The notes: generated from the letters alone by a model not told the origin. Shown: positions 51,601 to 61,148, counted from the stretch's first letter. The stretch: DNA of 64,000 bases from Dendrolimus kikuchii (GCA_019925095.2 CM034403.1:3601690-3665689); one strand, 5' to 3'. A program made the numbers and translations.

Positions 51601-52638
51601 GCGAGTCACCGTCTGCCAATTTTTCCATGTTCTCCGAACATTGCGACGGGCAGACGCCATAGTCCCCATATTCCCAGACCTCTAGTACCACTAGCAGTTC
51701 ACCCCAATAGCCCGGTACTTTTTGCCCTCATTTTCCACAATAGTCCTACACTGGCCGGGGCTTGTCCTTGGGTGCATTACTATATGGTGTAGACAGGGAT
51801 AACCGCCGGTCAGTGTCACGCCACATTTACATTAAATTTGTCACGGGGCCTCTACGTGTTGGCCTTCCCGTGGCCCCACGCAAGCCCTCCAAAACTCCGG
51901 GCCATTTTTATGGCCCGTGATCTACAAAGACATAATAATAATAATAATAAATTTGTGAAGGGGCCTCTACGTGTTGGCCTTCCCATGGCCCCACGCAAGC
52001 CCCCCAAAAGTCCGAGCCATTTTTATGGCCTGTGGTCTTAGCGATAAATCCAATGAGTGCAGTTATTGTGAAGCCGATAATAACCGTATAAATAACGTAT
52101 TCAGCTTCGTGCATAATCAACAATGATATCAAACATCCTTTCTCCTTGTCCCGATCAATGAACCACATTGTAAACAGTTTTGTGAAAGGTAGCCTTGTTG
52201 CATATTATATAACTAGCCGCCAGTGATATTGTTTGCGGTTGTCCTGTTATGCACATTAGCTCATAAAAGTGCATGCGTTCCGGCCAAGAGTCGAACCCGC
52301 GTCCTTTGGGACGTGTGCGTTATTACGCTACCACGTCTTTTAGCGCCATCTACTGGATTCAATTGTGAATACATTATTGTAAAGTTTTATCAAAATCCGT
52401 TCATTAGTTTTGTCGTGAATCGTCTATCTATCCTCACAGATTATATTATACTTTTAAAATATTAATAAGACTAAGTTTATCAAAGAACGCGATATAGGCA
52501 CATACTTGGTTTAAAATCAGCCCATTCTGCAAAAGCAACCCTGTGATCTTCAAACTCCTCGCCTCCATAAGACAGAAGAAGTCGGAGACATTCGCCAAGC
52601 GCCCTGCTTTTGAAGTAATGCAGTACCATTTGAGGCAT
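45603..52638 (-). CDS. GSTs: Sigma-class glutathione S-transferase, copy 2
   Basis: A paralogue of the GST at 23867-35640 with the same role expected. Exons on the minus strand: 52506-52638 (ATG at 52638), 49442-49609, 46524-46666 and 45603-45779 (TAG), 206 residues. Exon lengths 133/168/143/177 match copy 1 (133/168/143/171) and phases are identical. Catalytic Tyr8 (HYF), Trp39, Lys43, QLPVLEIDG (50-58) and Gln63-Ser64 are kept. The C-domain has [10 protein letters not shown] and [10 protein letters not shown]; the tail is QDLEFDF. No stop or frameshift, so functional on sequence grounds. Intron 1 holds LINE-derived pieces and intron 2 a Tc1-like element. An A element (A12) starts about 90 bp upstream of the ATG. 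The THAP gene lies between the two GSTs. Confidence 0.95.
46060..46300 (+). pseudogene. Decayed LINE reverse transcriptase C-terminus
   Basis: The plus strand reads [20 protein letters not shown], then (with stops) EEIDGLCEG and a VYEHISE..SMEKDIV stretch. This follows the RW-GHV-R-D-xYV-R ... WMDCVK-D ... W pattern at the C-terminus of RTE-like and related non-LTR elements. Many stops; an old relic in GST intron 3. Confidence 0.55.
46738..46925 (+). mobile_element. E-family SINE, copy E3 (headless)
   Basis: TACCACGTGCTAACAACGGT, GAAAACATCGCGATGAAACC, CGAGATAACCGATGTG ... GCAGGCCCGAGCCCAGCAAT then GGGCC and an AT-rich tail. The tRNA head is missing. In GST intron 2. Confidence 0.75.
47495..49125 (-). 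mobile_element. Tc1-like (DD34E) element with long inverted repeats, 1631 bp
   Basis: The left end CACTGACGGACTCATAAACT and the right end read inward (AACTGACGAACTCATGAATT) are inverted and flanked by TA (47493-47494, 49126-49127). Homology continues inward for about 110 bp: GCATCAAAGT, then a 35-bp block TTGAAAT...GCAAACTTT with 29 of 35 matches. The minus strand encodes a broken transposase between the repeats. In GST copy 2 intron 2. Confidence 0.85.
47775..48790 (-). pseudogene. Tc1-like transposase, inactivated
   Basis: ATG at 48790 ([19 protein letters not shown]). The paired-type helix-turn-helix shows [15 protein letters not shown] and a GRPR-like GTGRTR; the second DNA-binding part is [19 protein letters not shown]. 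The catalytic part shows [39 protein letters not shown] and [18 protein letters not shown], with 34 residues between the last Asp and Glu (DD34E). A TGA at about 48593 and a frameshift with missing residues near 48380 destroy it. Confidence 0.88.
49610..50427. other. GST copy 2 intron 1, nothing recognised
   Basis: AT-rich intron. GAGTTTTTCAATCTGTGAGT (49869) and, inverted, CTGTAAAGGGGTCGCG...TTGAAAAACACTGG (50118-50152) hint at another small inverted-end element. Confidence 0.4.
50430..50960 (-). pseudogene. Mobile-element C-terminal domain (PDG...FDATC...GNxxSLLGTLP)
   Basis: On the minus strand: [21 protein letters not shown] start, [40 protein letters not shown], then after frame changes [16 protein letters not shown] and [19 protein letters not shown]. 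The block order (RPDG, then W...FDATC.DTLA, then VPxxVET, then I.RGNAASLLGTLP) recurs next to retroelement sequences in animal genomes. The spaced D and D/E-like residues would suit a PD-(D/E)XK nuclease fold, but that is a guess. Broken by frameshifts. The first part is duplicated (see 50859-51308). Confidence 0.55.
50859..51308. repeat. 170-bp direct repeat
   Basis: 50859-51028 and 51139-51308 are identical except for one base (CTGACAAGAG versus CTGACTAGAG). They are separated by 110 bp found only once. The repeat carries the PDG-containing start of the pseudogene on the minus strand plus an AT-rich flank. One mismatch in 170 points to a recent duplication or an assembly effect. Confidence 0.95.
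51310..52045. mobile_element. LINE 3'-terminal region with two tandem 3' ends
   Basis: G+C-rich non-coding DNA (CTTTGTGGCGAAGCCTTAGG onward), typical of a LINE 3' UTR. The last about 90 bp (GGGGCCTCTACGTGTTGGCC ... CCATTTTTATGGCC) occur twice, at about 51836-51927 and 51949-52040, with (ATA)n between them. No open frame of note; the plus-strand frames are artefacts. In GST copy 2 intron 1. Confidence 0.55.
52262..52345 (-). mobile_element. E-family SINE head, copy E4
   Basis: Minus strand: TGGTAGCGTAATAACG (A-box-like) and GGTTCGACTC (B box), then GGCCGGAACGC. It is the tRNA-derived head only. Confidence 0.65.
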
Positions 52639-52725
52639 TGTTCTGTAATTAATATTTGTCTAATCACATCACTACTGCCATATTGGCCATCAGTCCTTCT
52701 ATGTATCAGATCAGCAACAGGATCC

Positions 52726-53013
52726 GTGCAGGGAATGGAGAAAGAATACAATTTCCTGCGGCCCGGCGGCCTGTCGTAAGAGGCGACAAAACAACCCACA
52801 GCCAGGTGGTAGGGTATTTGCTCGACTGGATGGCGACCACCCCTGGTCTAGAATATGCCGCCATAACAACCTTGTGTTGTGTTCCGGCATTAGTGACCAG
52901 GTTCCAGACTCACTTAAGAGAGCAGCAGCGCATTTGTAGCACCTTACGTACGTACGTAACCACTTTCCATCAGGCCATCTGCCTGTCTGCTGAACTCCTT
53001 CAATAAAAAAAAA
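52726..53013 (+). mobile_element. A-family element, copy A12
   Basis: Sense orientation, GTGCAGGGAATGGAGAAAGA to GAACTCCTTCAATAAAAAAA; near full length, with a small replaced part (CTTACGTACGTACGTAACCA). It ends up about 90 bp upstream of the GST copy 2 start codon. Confidence 0.8.
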
Positions 53014-53067
53014 GGATCGAAGACCGGTGGAGCAGACGTGTGTTAAAATGGAGACCGCGCCTTGGTT

Positions 53068-53320
53068 TTTTTTATAGCTGTAGTTCGGTAGAGAGGATGA
53101 CGGCCCAACTGTGATGAAAAGTGGTTATCGTCGCCTACGGATATTAACAACACCAGAGGTGTATGTAACCAATGTGCTATCGGACTTAAAGGTGATACTC
53201 GAACCTAGCCACTGATACTGGAACACAACTCAAGGGTTGTTATGGCGGCAGGCTCTAGGGTGGTAGCCGTCCAGACGGGCAAATGACCAAATGACATACC
53301 AAATGGCTGTGGGTTAATTT
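53068..53320 (-). mobile_element. A-family element, copy A13 (diverged)
   Basis: T-run, GTAGTTCGGTAGAGAGGATG ... ACAACTCAAGGGTTGTTATG ... AATGGCTGTGGGTTAAT; an older relative. Confidence 0.6.
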
Positions 53321-53339
53321 CCGTCTATAAATGACGTTG

Positions 53340-53760
53340 TACGTTGGGGGGGGGGGGGGGGGTTTGATGAAGTGTGACATTATCTAACAAGGGATGGGGG
53401 GGTCCAAAATTTTGTGACGTCATATTTCAAAATCTAGTATATTTAAGCATTAAAACACGAAATTTGAACTATTAATGTAAAACTTTAAGTATTTCTAGCT
53501 CTATATGTATGTGCATAGTGTTTAAATAATTAAAAAATAAATGGAAATAAAACTAATTACGTAATATTTTAATTTAATAATTTCTTAACTATGGAAGGGA
53601 GCAGTCTCACTAATGTGACCATCTGTGACATTACGGGGGAGCGGTCAAAAATCATGAAATTCGTGTGGCGTAATTTGTAGATGAATTATGAGCTCATAAA
53701 GTACGTTACCATAGTCTCTCCTCCCTTCGTCACACTGCGTCATAGTTCAATAAGCTTTTT
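53340..53760. repeat. G-run-bearing repeat (MITE-like)
   Basis: A run of about 19 G starts at about 53346, then AAGTGTGACATTATCTAACA and TTTGTGACGTCATATTTC. On the right, AATGTGACCATCTGTGACAT and ACGGGGGAGCGGTCAAAAAT face the other way. The mirrored TGTGACAT and GGGG motifs suggest diverged inverted ends, but boundaries are unclear. Confidence 0.4.
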
Positions 53761-55086
53761 TTCATTTCATGTGAACAAAAGCGTCAAATGAACTGAAGCA
53801 TTTCTGTATAAGCTTAACAGGTAATTTGCGTTTACGTCTGTATGGGTAATAGCATGAAAACTATTCCACCTAAGTTCTCGTAACGCATTGCGGCGCGATC
53901 GGTTTCCTACTCTAATATTTTCTTCCTTTACCTGGCTTCACTCTGAGAACTTGGCTGTACCTATTTTACTCGGCTGAATTTTCAACTCGAATGATTTAAA
54001 TAGGTCTATAATTTTTACTTACCAGCTATTTCACAATAACTTTAGAAAAAATCTAATTAAACGAGGAGGTATCTAACTGTTCGGCTTGTTCTTAGCGAGG
54101 AAACTGATTCTACTATTTAAAGGATAGGTATTTATTATCTTCAAAAACTATATGATAAGTAAACACGATAAAATCTTGCTTGATAAGATTGTGTAATAAT
54201 CTAGTGCATTGCATGAAAGATTATGACTTCAAAGTAATCTTCTATTTATATAATATTACAATGTGTCTTTAGGTACATTTAAATATATATAAAAATTAAG
54301 CAAGTGACTATTAGTTCAAAAACAAGGAACGATTTCGTAGTGACAAACGCGCATCGCTTGAACCTTAAGAAATATTTAAATAAAAACACCCCACATTCCA
54401 AAAATTACATAAGACCATAATAACCCCTTTTTATTTAGGTGTCGATGTTAAAAATACACCGAAAACAATGTCGTATTAATACAGATGAATTGAGAACCAT
54501 CTGGTTTTTTTTAAGCCTGTTAAAATTTGATTTGACAGTCTCTATGTTCTAATGGTCTAAATTCACAGTTAGTATTGTCAATAAGTTCACTGGAAATCAG
54601 TAAACCAAGGGCTACGAATTCCATTTCAAATATTCCCTTATTTATTCTTGTCTGGGTGTCAGTGATTAGTCTTATAATTACCTATGACACAAGAATAACT
54701 TACTTCGGTTGGAAAAATATATTGTGTGTCTATGGACTATTAAAACCTAATCAAACCTTATCAACTGTTTGAAACAAATTCTCTCGCCAAATATTAAGTC
54801 GATGTCAACTGTAGCGTCCATGGGGCCTTTGACTTGAGTGTTCGTATTATTATTCATTGTTATAAGAACACAATTATAATGTGAAACAACGGGTGTCCAG
54901 CACATGTGCAGTTTCAAGAATTATAGGTCATTAGTAATAAAATATGAAAAATACTGTACATTTGTTTATTTATTGAAGGGTAGGACGTACTCTATAATAG
55001 TGGAGTATGGTAGAAGACATAATTATTGTGACGAACGCAAATGTTATTATGTACTTTTGAGGACGAAGAAGATCAAATTGTATTGC
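53761..55086. other. No recognisable feature
   Basis: AT-rich intergenic DNA between GST copy 2 and NSMCE3. Open frames at 54575 and 54904 have no motif. Confidence 0.5.
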
Positions 55087-55395
55087 ATAAATACAGCAGG
55101 TTGGCAGACGACCCTACTGATGGAAAGCGGTTACCATAACCTACCAACATTTGCAACACCAAATATGCTATCAATGTACAGCTGGTTTCGAAGGGGGACA
55201 GAAACTTGGCCACCAATAGCCGAACACAACTCATGGTAGTAATTGTGGTATACTCTGAGAGGGGTAGAAACCATCCATATGGCCAAATGCCTTAAAGTAG
55301 CACTTGGCAGTGGTTGTCTACTTGCTTCTTAGGACAGGCCGCCAGGCCGCAAAAAATAATATTTTATCTCCATTCCTACATGAAAAAAAAAAAAA
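55087..55395 (-). mobile_element. A-family element, copy A14 (diverged)
   Basis: TACAGCAGGTTGGCAGACGA ... GATGGAAAGCGGTTACCATA ... AGGACAGGCCGCCAGGCCGC. Many substitutions. Confidence 0.65.
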
Positions 55396-55650
55396 TTGTC
55401 TAGATAAACAGTGTAAAACCCCAGTTATTTAGTAAGTTTTTATCTGTGAAAACAAGAATATTACGACGTTATAAATCATGCATAGCCATATATAATTTTT
55501 TTCTAGTCGTTGCTTTGAGTTATTTGTTGTTGTCAATGTCAAACAACTGCGGGTTTTTTGTTTATAAATACAAAAATAATATCCGATCTGTTTGTTTAAA
55601 TTTGAATAATTTAATAAATATAATAATACTGTACATATTGTTTGAAAACT

Positions 55651-58600
55651 ATGAGCTCCAGTAGAGCAAATAGTTCTCGTGCAGAAGAAGAAGTAAACCC
55701 AGATGTTGTAAACGAATGTGTTCGATATATAATTTCGCGCGAAGGTTGTAAAATTCCGATTAAACGAGCTGAAATTATCAAACACTTAACAACTTCTAAC
55801 CAAATTGCAACCAGTCAAATCAATAAAGTAATTATCGAAGCCAATAAAATCTTAAAATATGTAAGTAATTTCCTTTCAAATAATTAGTTGCAGAACGATT
55901 GCAATTTAATCAATGTCTGTTTTTGGTGTATTTTATTTATAGAAGCTTAGGTTTTTCTGGTATTTTCGAGGTGAAAATGCTTCATGCACTTGTCACTGTA
56001 CGGAAACAGTAGGGCAAATTAAAACGTTGGGCAACTATCAAATGTCCACTAAATTATCTTTCAAATTTCTTTTTGTAACTAGTTAACCAAAGCCAAAAAA
56101 TAATATTGTAACCATGGCAAATATTGGCTTGACGAGCACCATGGTACAGCAGCCAGGCATTGTTAGTTTTACCATCCAAATCAGCCCTATCAACAGCTGT
56201 GTATAAAAATAATCTAGGATCCAAGTTTATGTTCTATAGTAATAAATATATATTTTTTTACATTTATGTACAGGTTTATGGATACAAACTAGTTCAAGTT
56301 GAAGCGAAAAGTGGAATCCAATACATTGTGGTATTAAATTCAGACTGTGAATCTCTGCCATCAACATGTATGGATATGCAACAACGAAAACTACTAGTTG
56401 CTGCTCTGGTGCACATATATATGACTGGGGGGCCAGTGAAAGAAGGTATTATTATATATCCTATCCTAAACTTTATAGGTCATTCTTTGGGCTATAATCT
56501 CATTAGAATGCCATGGCAGCGATACCAGCAATGCTTTTGTGACTCCCCTTTTTTTTTTTTTTTCATTGCAGGAGATCAGCAGACAGGAAGACGGCCCACT
56601 CGATGGAAAGCGGTTACTATCGCCTATGGACATTTGCAACATCAAAGTTGCTACAAATACGCTGCTGCTCTCTTAAGGGAGACTGGAACCTGGTCACTAA
56701 TGACGGAACACAACTGAAGGTTGTTATGGCGACATACTGTAGACCAGGGGTGGTAGCCATCCAGTCGGACAAATGCCCTACCACCTGGCAAAAGCGTCCA
56801 TGGCGTCCATAAGACACCAACACTAGCCACCAAAGTGGATGCTAGACGTTTAGGTATCAATTGCCAATTTTAATTTTAATAAAATAATATAATTAAGACA
56901 CAACTGCGATTGTCATCACAGCTGGTGGCCAAATGAGATAGCAGTGATTCATACTCATGTGTTTCCTTGGAAGAGCTCTCCACTTTGACGTCGCCAAGTG
57001 AGGTAGGGTTAGGTATGTTGTAATACATTTTGACATGTTTTGATTGACAGCACTGCTGGCGTCGCGACCATGGCATCCTAATTAGATATAGCCTTTAGTA
57101 ACAAATGATTGTGTAAAAAACAACTTTTCATAAAATACTGGTTATTGTGTAATCGGTTAGAACGTTTGATACAGCCTGTGCTAGGGTTATACCAGCTAAT
57201 TATGAGTTGGATTTGATTATGTACTATGTATAATCATAGGTTGAACCATAATTTAGTCAAACATCTATAGATGATAGGTTATGATAGATTAAACCCAAAA
57301 AAATAGAGGTAAATTTTGGATAATCTATACATATAATAAAACTGTAGAGATCGAATTTCTGTACAATGAAAAAAAAAATGCTAAAAACTGAGTTAGGGGG
57401 ATGTAAGAAGTAAAATAGAACTAATTTAGTTTTTTTTTTTAATTTTTTGTTTCTCTGTTTGTATAGTTTAATCTCCGAAACGACTGGACCGATTTAAATG
57501 AAATTTTCTATGGTGGTAGCTTATATCCCTGGTCAACATAGGATACTTTTGATCCTGAAAAATTAAAGAGTTGCCATGGGATAGTTAAAAAATTTTAATT
57601 ACTTAAACAGTTTTGAAGGAATAATAAATACTACGCAGACATCAGCTAGTTCAGTTAATATAATACTTAGTGTATTATTGTTTGTTGTTCTGAATAAATG
57701 AAAATAAAAAATGGTCTCAAACTCAGTTCAATCAAACCAAAATCCAAAATAGCTACTGGGAAAACTTTATAATAGAAAGGTTAATAAGTTATATATTTTA
57801 GATGACATGTGGAAATATCTGTCTGAAGCCAGTTTGCTGGATGAAAATGATCATGCAGGGAGAAAAATATTGACTGACACATTTGTGAAGCAAATGTATC
57901 TGCTATTCACAAAGGTAAGGTTTTATTTATATAGATTAACTACTACTGGGCAATGCCTTTCTTAATGTCTGTTAATTATTGGTATTGAATCAGTAACCTT
58001 CATATAAGTGCCAACAATTACAAAATTTCATATCAGATTAATATATATTTTTTTTTTTTATTGCTGGAGTTCAGCAGACAGGCAGACGGCCCACTTGATG
58101 GAAAGCGGTTACCATCGCCTATGGACATTTGCAACACCAAAGTTGCTACAAATGCGCTGCTGCTCTCTTAAGGGAGACTGGAACCTGGTCACTAATGCCG
58201 GAACACAACTCAAGGTTGTTATGGCGACATACTTTAGACCAGGGATGGTCGCCATCCAGTCTGGCAAATGCCCTACCACCTGGCTGTGGGTTGTTTTGTC
58301 GCCTCTTACTACAGACCGCCCGGCCGCAGAAAATTGTATTCTTTCTCCGTTCCTGCACGGATAAAGGACAAGAACAGCCTAAAATATACAAATTATAAAG
58401 TATTATTGTGTTACGGTTTTTTTTATTTGATGTATGAATGATGTATTTCAAGCCTTTACCACTATTTTAATATCAGTAACATTTTTTGGAAGGCCACGAC
58501 ACACCTTCCATGATCAAATTGATCGTGTACTAGCAGAAGGTGATGTTAGGAGCCTTAAGAACAGATGAGCGTGCATGACAAGATCTATGAATGTCAAAGA

Positions 58601-60465
58601 AGCAAGTGAGGTGTGTAAGAATAAGCCTAAACCGCGCTCTGTTGTTCTTGCCTACCCCGCAAGGGAACTGGCGTGAAGTTATGTATGTATGTAACATTTG
58701 TACCGAAATAGATTTTTATTGCAATTGATATTTTAGTTCTGTTTTTTGTTATAAAACTCTCAATTTTTGTTAGATTAGACATAGAGAATCAAATATTGAA
58801 AGTCTTAATACCTTGTAAAAATTAAGATATAATTTGAAAAACAAATTAAAAACATTTAGGTAAAAATACATGTTGCTTATGATATAACTATACGGTTTAC
58901 GGAAACTGGCTGGTTACGTTAAGAACACATGTCTATGCATGCTGTCTCTGCCAAGCCCCGGTCGAAGACCTATGCCTAAGAAATGCTGACTTGATGTTGT
59001 GAAGGATGACATGCGTACCAATGGTCTCGATACAAGGGATGCCGAAGACTGTGAAGTGGAGAAGAAAAAGTAGGAAAGCGGACAGTGAGCATCGAAGTGA
59101 ACTCTCTGAAAGCAACCAGAATTTAATGCTGGGATGAAGATAAAATAGTCTCAATATGATACATACATACATATCCAGTTCCCTTGCGGGGTAGGCATGA
59201 ACAACAGAGCGCCATTTAGGCTTATTCTTACACACCTCACTTGCTTCTTTCACATTCATAACTCTTGTCATGCACGCTCATCTGTTCTTAATATGATACA
59301 TAAAATGTAATATTATTATTTTTGTAATAATATATTAATATTACATTTTTTTTTTGCACAAGTTCAGCAGAGAGGCAGACGGCCTACTTCCCTCCTCCTA
59401 CCCCCTCAATATTTTAAGGGTATATGGAACAAACTGACCCCTGATTTGGATTCAGCGCATCAAAATACATGAGAAGAGATGGGCCTGCTCAGAAGTACAG
59501 ACGACTTTGTGTTTTTTGTGGGACAGTGTAATTATTCAAGTAGTAAGTATTTATTTTATTTACATGTACAATTTGCAGGTCGGTGAAAGAGAGTTAGCTA
59601 AAAATGTTTTCGAGTGGGGACAGCGTGCCATAGAAGAAGTGCCCAAAATATTTCTACTCAAAAAGATAGCTGAGGTAAACTCTTTCTCTATTAGAATATA
59701 TGTGTCATATATCTAAAAAAATTACTGGTACAAAACAAATGGGAGCAAGGCATGCTTTGTGTTAGTCTATCGAAATTCAAGAGTATATGTGGATACACAA
59801 GACGTCATAATAGTTATGATTAAATGGCTCTTTTTATTTTAATTACTTATCTCTTGATTTCTATGGTCTTATTCATATTAATGTAGAGTAAGTTTTGAGG
59901 CTTCTTTAAAGTTCTTAAAGAAGCCTACATATGAATAAGACGGTTAGAGTATTGTTTTAGAATATAAGCTTACGTATTAATTTGGATTAATAATATTTTT
60001 TTAAATAACGTAATGTTGCTTTAAACTTGTATTGCTATTTTAATTAAACTATGATTGTTTGGTAATGGAAAATTTTAACGCCATCTACAGTTGTTGATGT
60101 GGATTTTCAGAAGTCTCAAATTCGCCGTGTAGTTAACACGATTTTAAGGCAGATGGCATTATTTATTATAACATGAATTTAATTTATTGTAGGTAACATA
60201 TTTTTATAAGTATAAATCGTATAATAATAAATTATTCTTGTGTTGTTATAAAACTAAATGAACTGGAATGAAAAAACTTCTGGAGCTCAATCTTTATATT
60301 TCTTAGAATTTAAATAAAAATATGTTGTAACATTCGATACTTAATTTGATTTGAAAATCAATTTTAAGCAAACATTTTTCATACTTACAGGCTTTTGACA
60401 AAACTCCAGATCATTGGCATGAGCAATTCAAAGAGGCTTCTGAAGATACCGGACAAGAGACATAA
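55651..60465 (+). CDS. NSMCE3: NSMCE3 / MAGE-family protein
   Basis: The SMC5/6 complex subunit Nse3, which pairs with the Nse1 RING protein and Nse4 in the nucleus for DNA repair. Exons: 55651-55860, 56274-56445, 57802-57914, 59579-59674 and 60391-60465 (TAA), 221 residues. The start is ATG 55651; an in-frame TTG lies just upstream but ATG is the natural choice. After a short Ser/Glu-rich tail, the MAGE homology domain shows VNECVRYIISREGCKIPIKR and IIKHLTT (first winged helix), VYGYKLVQVEAKSG-QYIVVLNS, the hydrophobic LVAALVHIYMTGGPVKEDDMW hinge (across an exon junction), GRKILTDTFVKQMYL, and the C-terminal VFEWGQRAIEEVPKIFLLKK. Phases (0, 1, 0, 0) join cleanly. Insects usually have one MAGE gene, so orthology to NSMCE3 is likely. 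Introns hold three A, two B and other elements. AATAAA follows the stop within about 10 bp. Confidence 0.9.
56550..56788 (-). mobile_element. A-family element, copy A15
   Basis: T-run, CATTGCAGGAGATCAGCAGA to CCCTACCACCTGGC. It keeps the pyrimidine tract plus GCAG on NSMCE3's sense strand, about 110 bp downstream of exon 2. Confidence 0.8.
56789..57299. other. NSMCE3 intron, nothing recognised
   Basis: No repeat family or RNA gene identified. Confidence 0.5.
57300..57650 (-). mobile_element. D-family relative, copy D7
   Basis: ATCTATACATATAATAAAAC at the start, CGAAACGACTGGACCGATTT in the middle and GCAGACATCAGCTAGTTC at the end; reverse form. Confidence 0.6.
58048..58368 (-). mobile_element. 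A-family element, copy A16 (full length)
   Basis: T-run, ATTGCTGGAGTTCAGCAGAC to TTTCTCCGTTCCTGCACGG. The GCAG is GCTG here. In NSMCE3 intron 3. Confidence 0.85.
58489..58694 (+). mobile_element. B-family LINE 3' end, copy B8
   Basis: GGAAGGCCACGACACACCTT to GTGAAGTTATGTATG; a TGA for CGA change interrupts the frame near 58566. Confidence 0.75.
58950..59105 (+). pseudogene. LINE reverse transcriptase C-terminal relic
   Basis: The plus strand reads RPMPKKC, stop, LDVVKDDMRTNGLDTRDAED then CEVEKKK, stop: the GRPxKRW-D-VK-DM...DA-DR-xW pattern of RTE-type C-termini, with stops. Confidence 0.5.
59160..59291 (-). mobile_element. B-family LINE 3' end, copy B9
   Basis: ACATACATACATATCCAGTT through TCATCTGTTCTTAA on the minus strand; lacks the CTTCACGC part next to the tail. 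Lies about 290 bp before NSMCE3 exon 4. Confidence 0.7.
59347..59392 (-). mobile_element. A-family remnant, copy A17
   Basis: T-run, GCACAAGTTCAGCAGAGAGG then CAGACGGCCTACTTCC, and nothing beyond. Confidence 0.6.
59866..59942. repeat. G-family palindromic mini-element, copy G2
   Basis: GTCTTATTCATATTAATGTA...GGCTTCTTTAA and, inverted, TTCTTAAAGAAGCC...ATGAATAAGAC nearly fill the element. Relative of 37908-37992. Confidence 0.65.
59943..60390. other. NSMCE3 last intron, nothing recognised
   Basis: AT-rich, no feature. Confidence 0.5.
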
Positions 60466-60637
60466 AAAAATAAACAAATATGTACTTTGGTTTTATTTAT
60501 TAATCCATCAGCACCTCTAACATTATTCTCGTTTTTAATTCCATTGCAAACGGTGGAAACACAAAAGTTTGTACTCTATCTCGTTTGGTTCCTGTGTGTG
60601 TTGCTTTGTCAGGTTTGCCTAATTTATGTATTATATT

Positions 60638-60885
60638 AGGTCCACGGGCACGCCGTGGTACGCCACTCTATCATTCTATTTATAAGCGAAAACTCGCGAA
60701 ATAAGTGTTTAAAATTTTGGTAACTTTTAATATTCATTTCTGCTAATGGTAATATCAATTTTTCTATTATTATTCCTCCGCGATGATATTGTGGACTTAA
60801 TAAATACGCGTTTTTGAGACTATCGCAATGGAATTGTTTTTTGAATATCTTCGCAACGCCAAGATCATGAAATAGCACATATACT
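60638..60885. repeat. F-family repeat, copy F2
   Basis: GTCCACGGGCACGCCGTGG at the start, then the body shared with 7252-7500 (TTATTATTCCTCCGCGATGA, TTGAATATCTTCGCAACGCC). It abuts C5. Confidence 0.5.
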
Positions 60886-60891
60886 ATGGCT

Positions 60892-61148
60892 ACGTTCCAT
60901 TAGGGACTCAACGACCATGTTCACGACTGCGATTTATCTCGTTCCACTTGCTTGCCAGCGTTACAATCGTAAACCCAAGTGGAACGGGTATTCGATCCAC
61001 CTCTTGACATGGGTCGTTGTGAGCGTTGTGTGATCGAAAATGATGATGTCATTAGTGACGTTTTTGCTACGACCACAACGACCGCGGTCGCCTTGTGGAA
61101 CGGCTAACGGAGCATTTTAGGCGTTGTGAGATACTAATGAAACGCCCT
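60892..61148. mobile_element. C-family MITE, copy C5
   Basis: CTACGTTCCATTAGGGACTC at the left and GAGATACTAATGAAACGCCC at the right; core ACGACCGCGGTCGCC. Inverted relative to C1. Confidence 0.78.

Noticed and set aside
51405..52041. Plus-strand coding frames in G+C-rich DNA
   Set aside because: The frames are short, overlap each other and include the tandem LINE 3' end; no protein motif.
56160..56717. 185-codon frame reading NSMCE3 exon 2 into following sequence
   Set aside because: A good donor at 56446 and correct phase to 57802 show the frame beyond is intron plus an A element.
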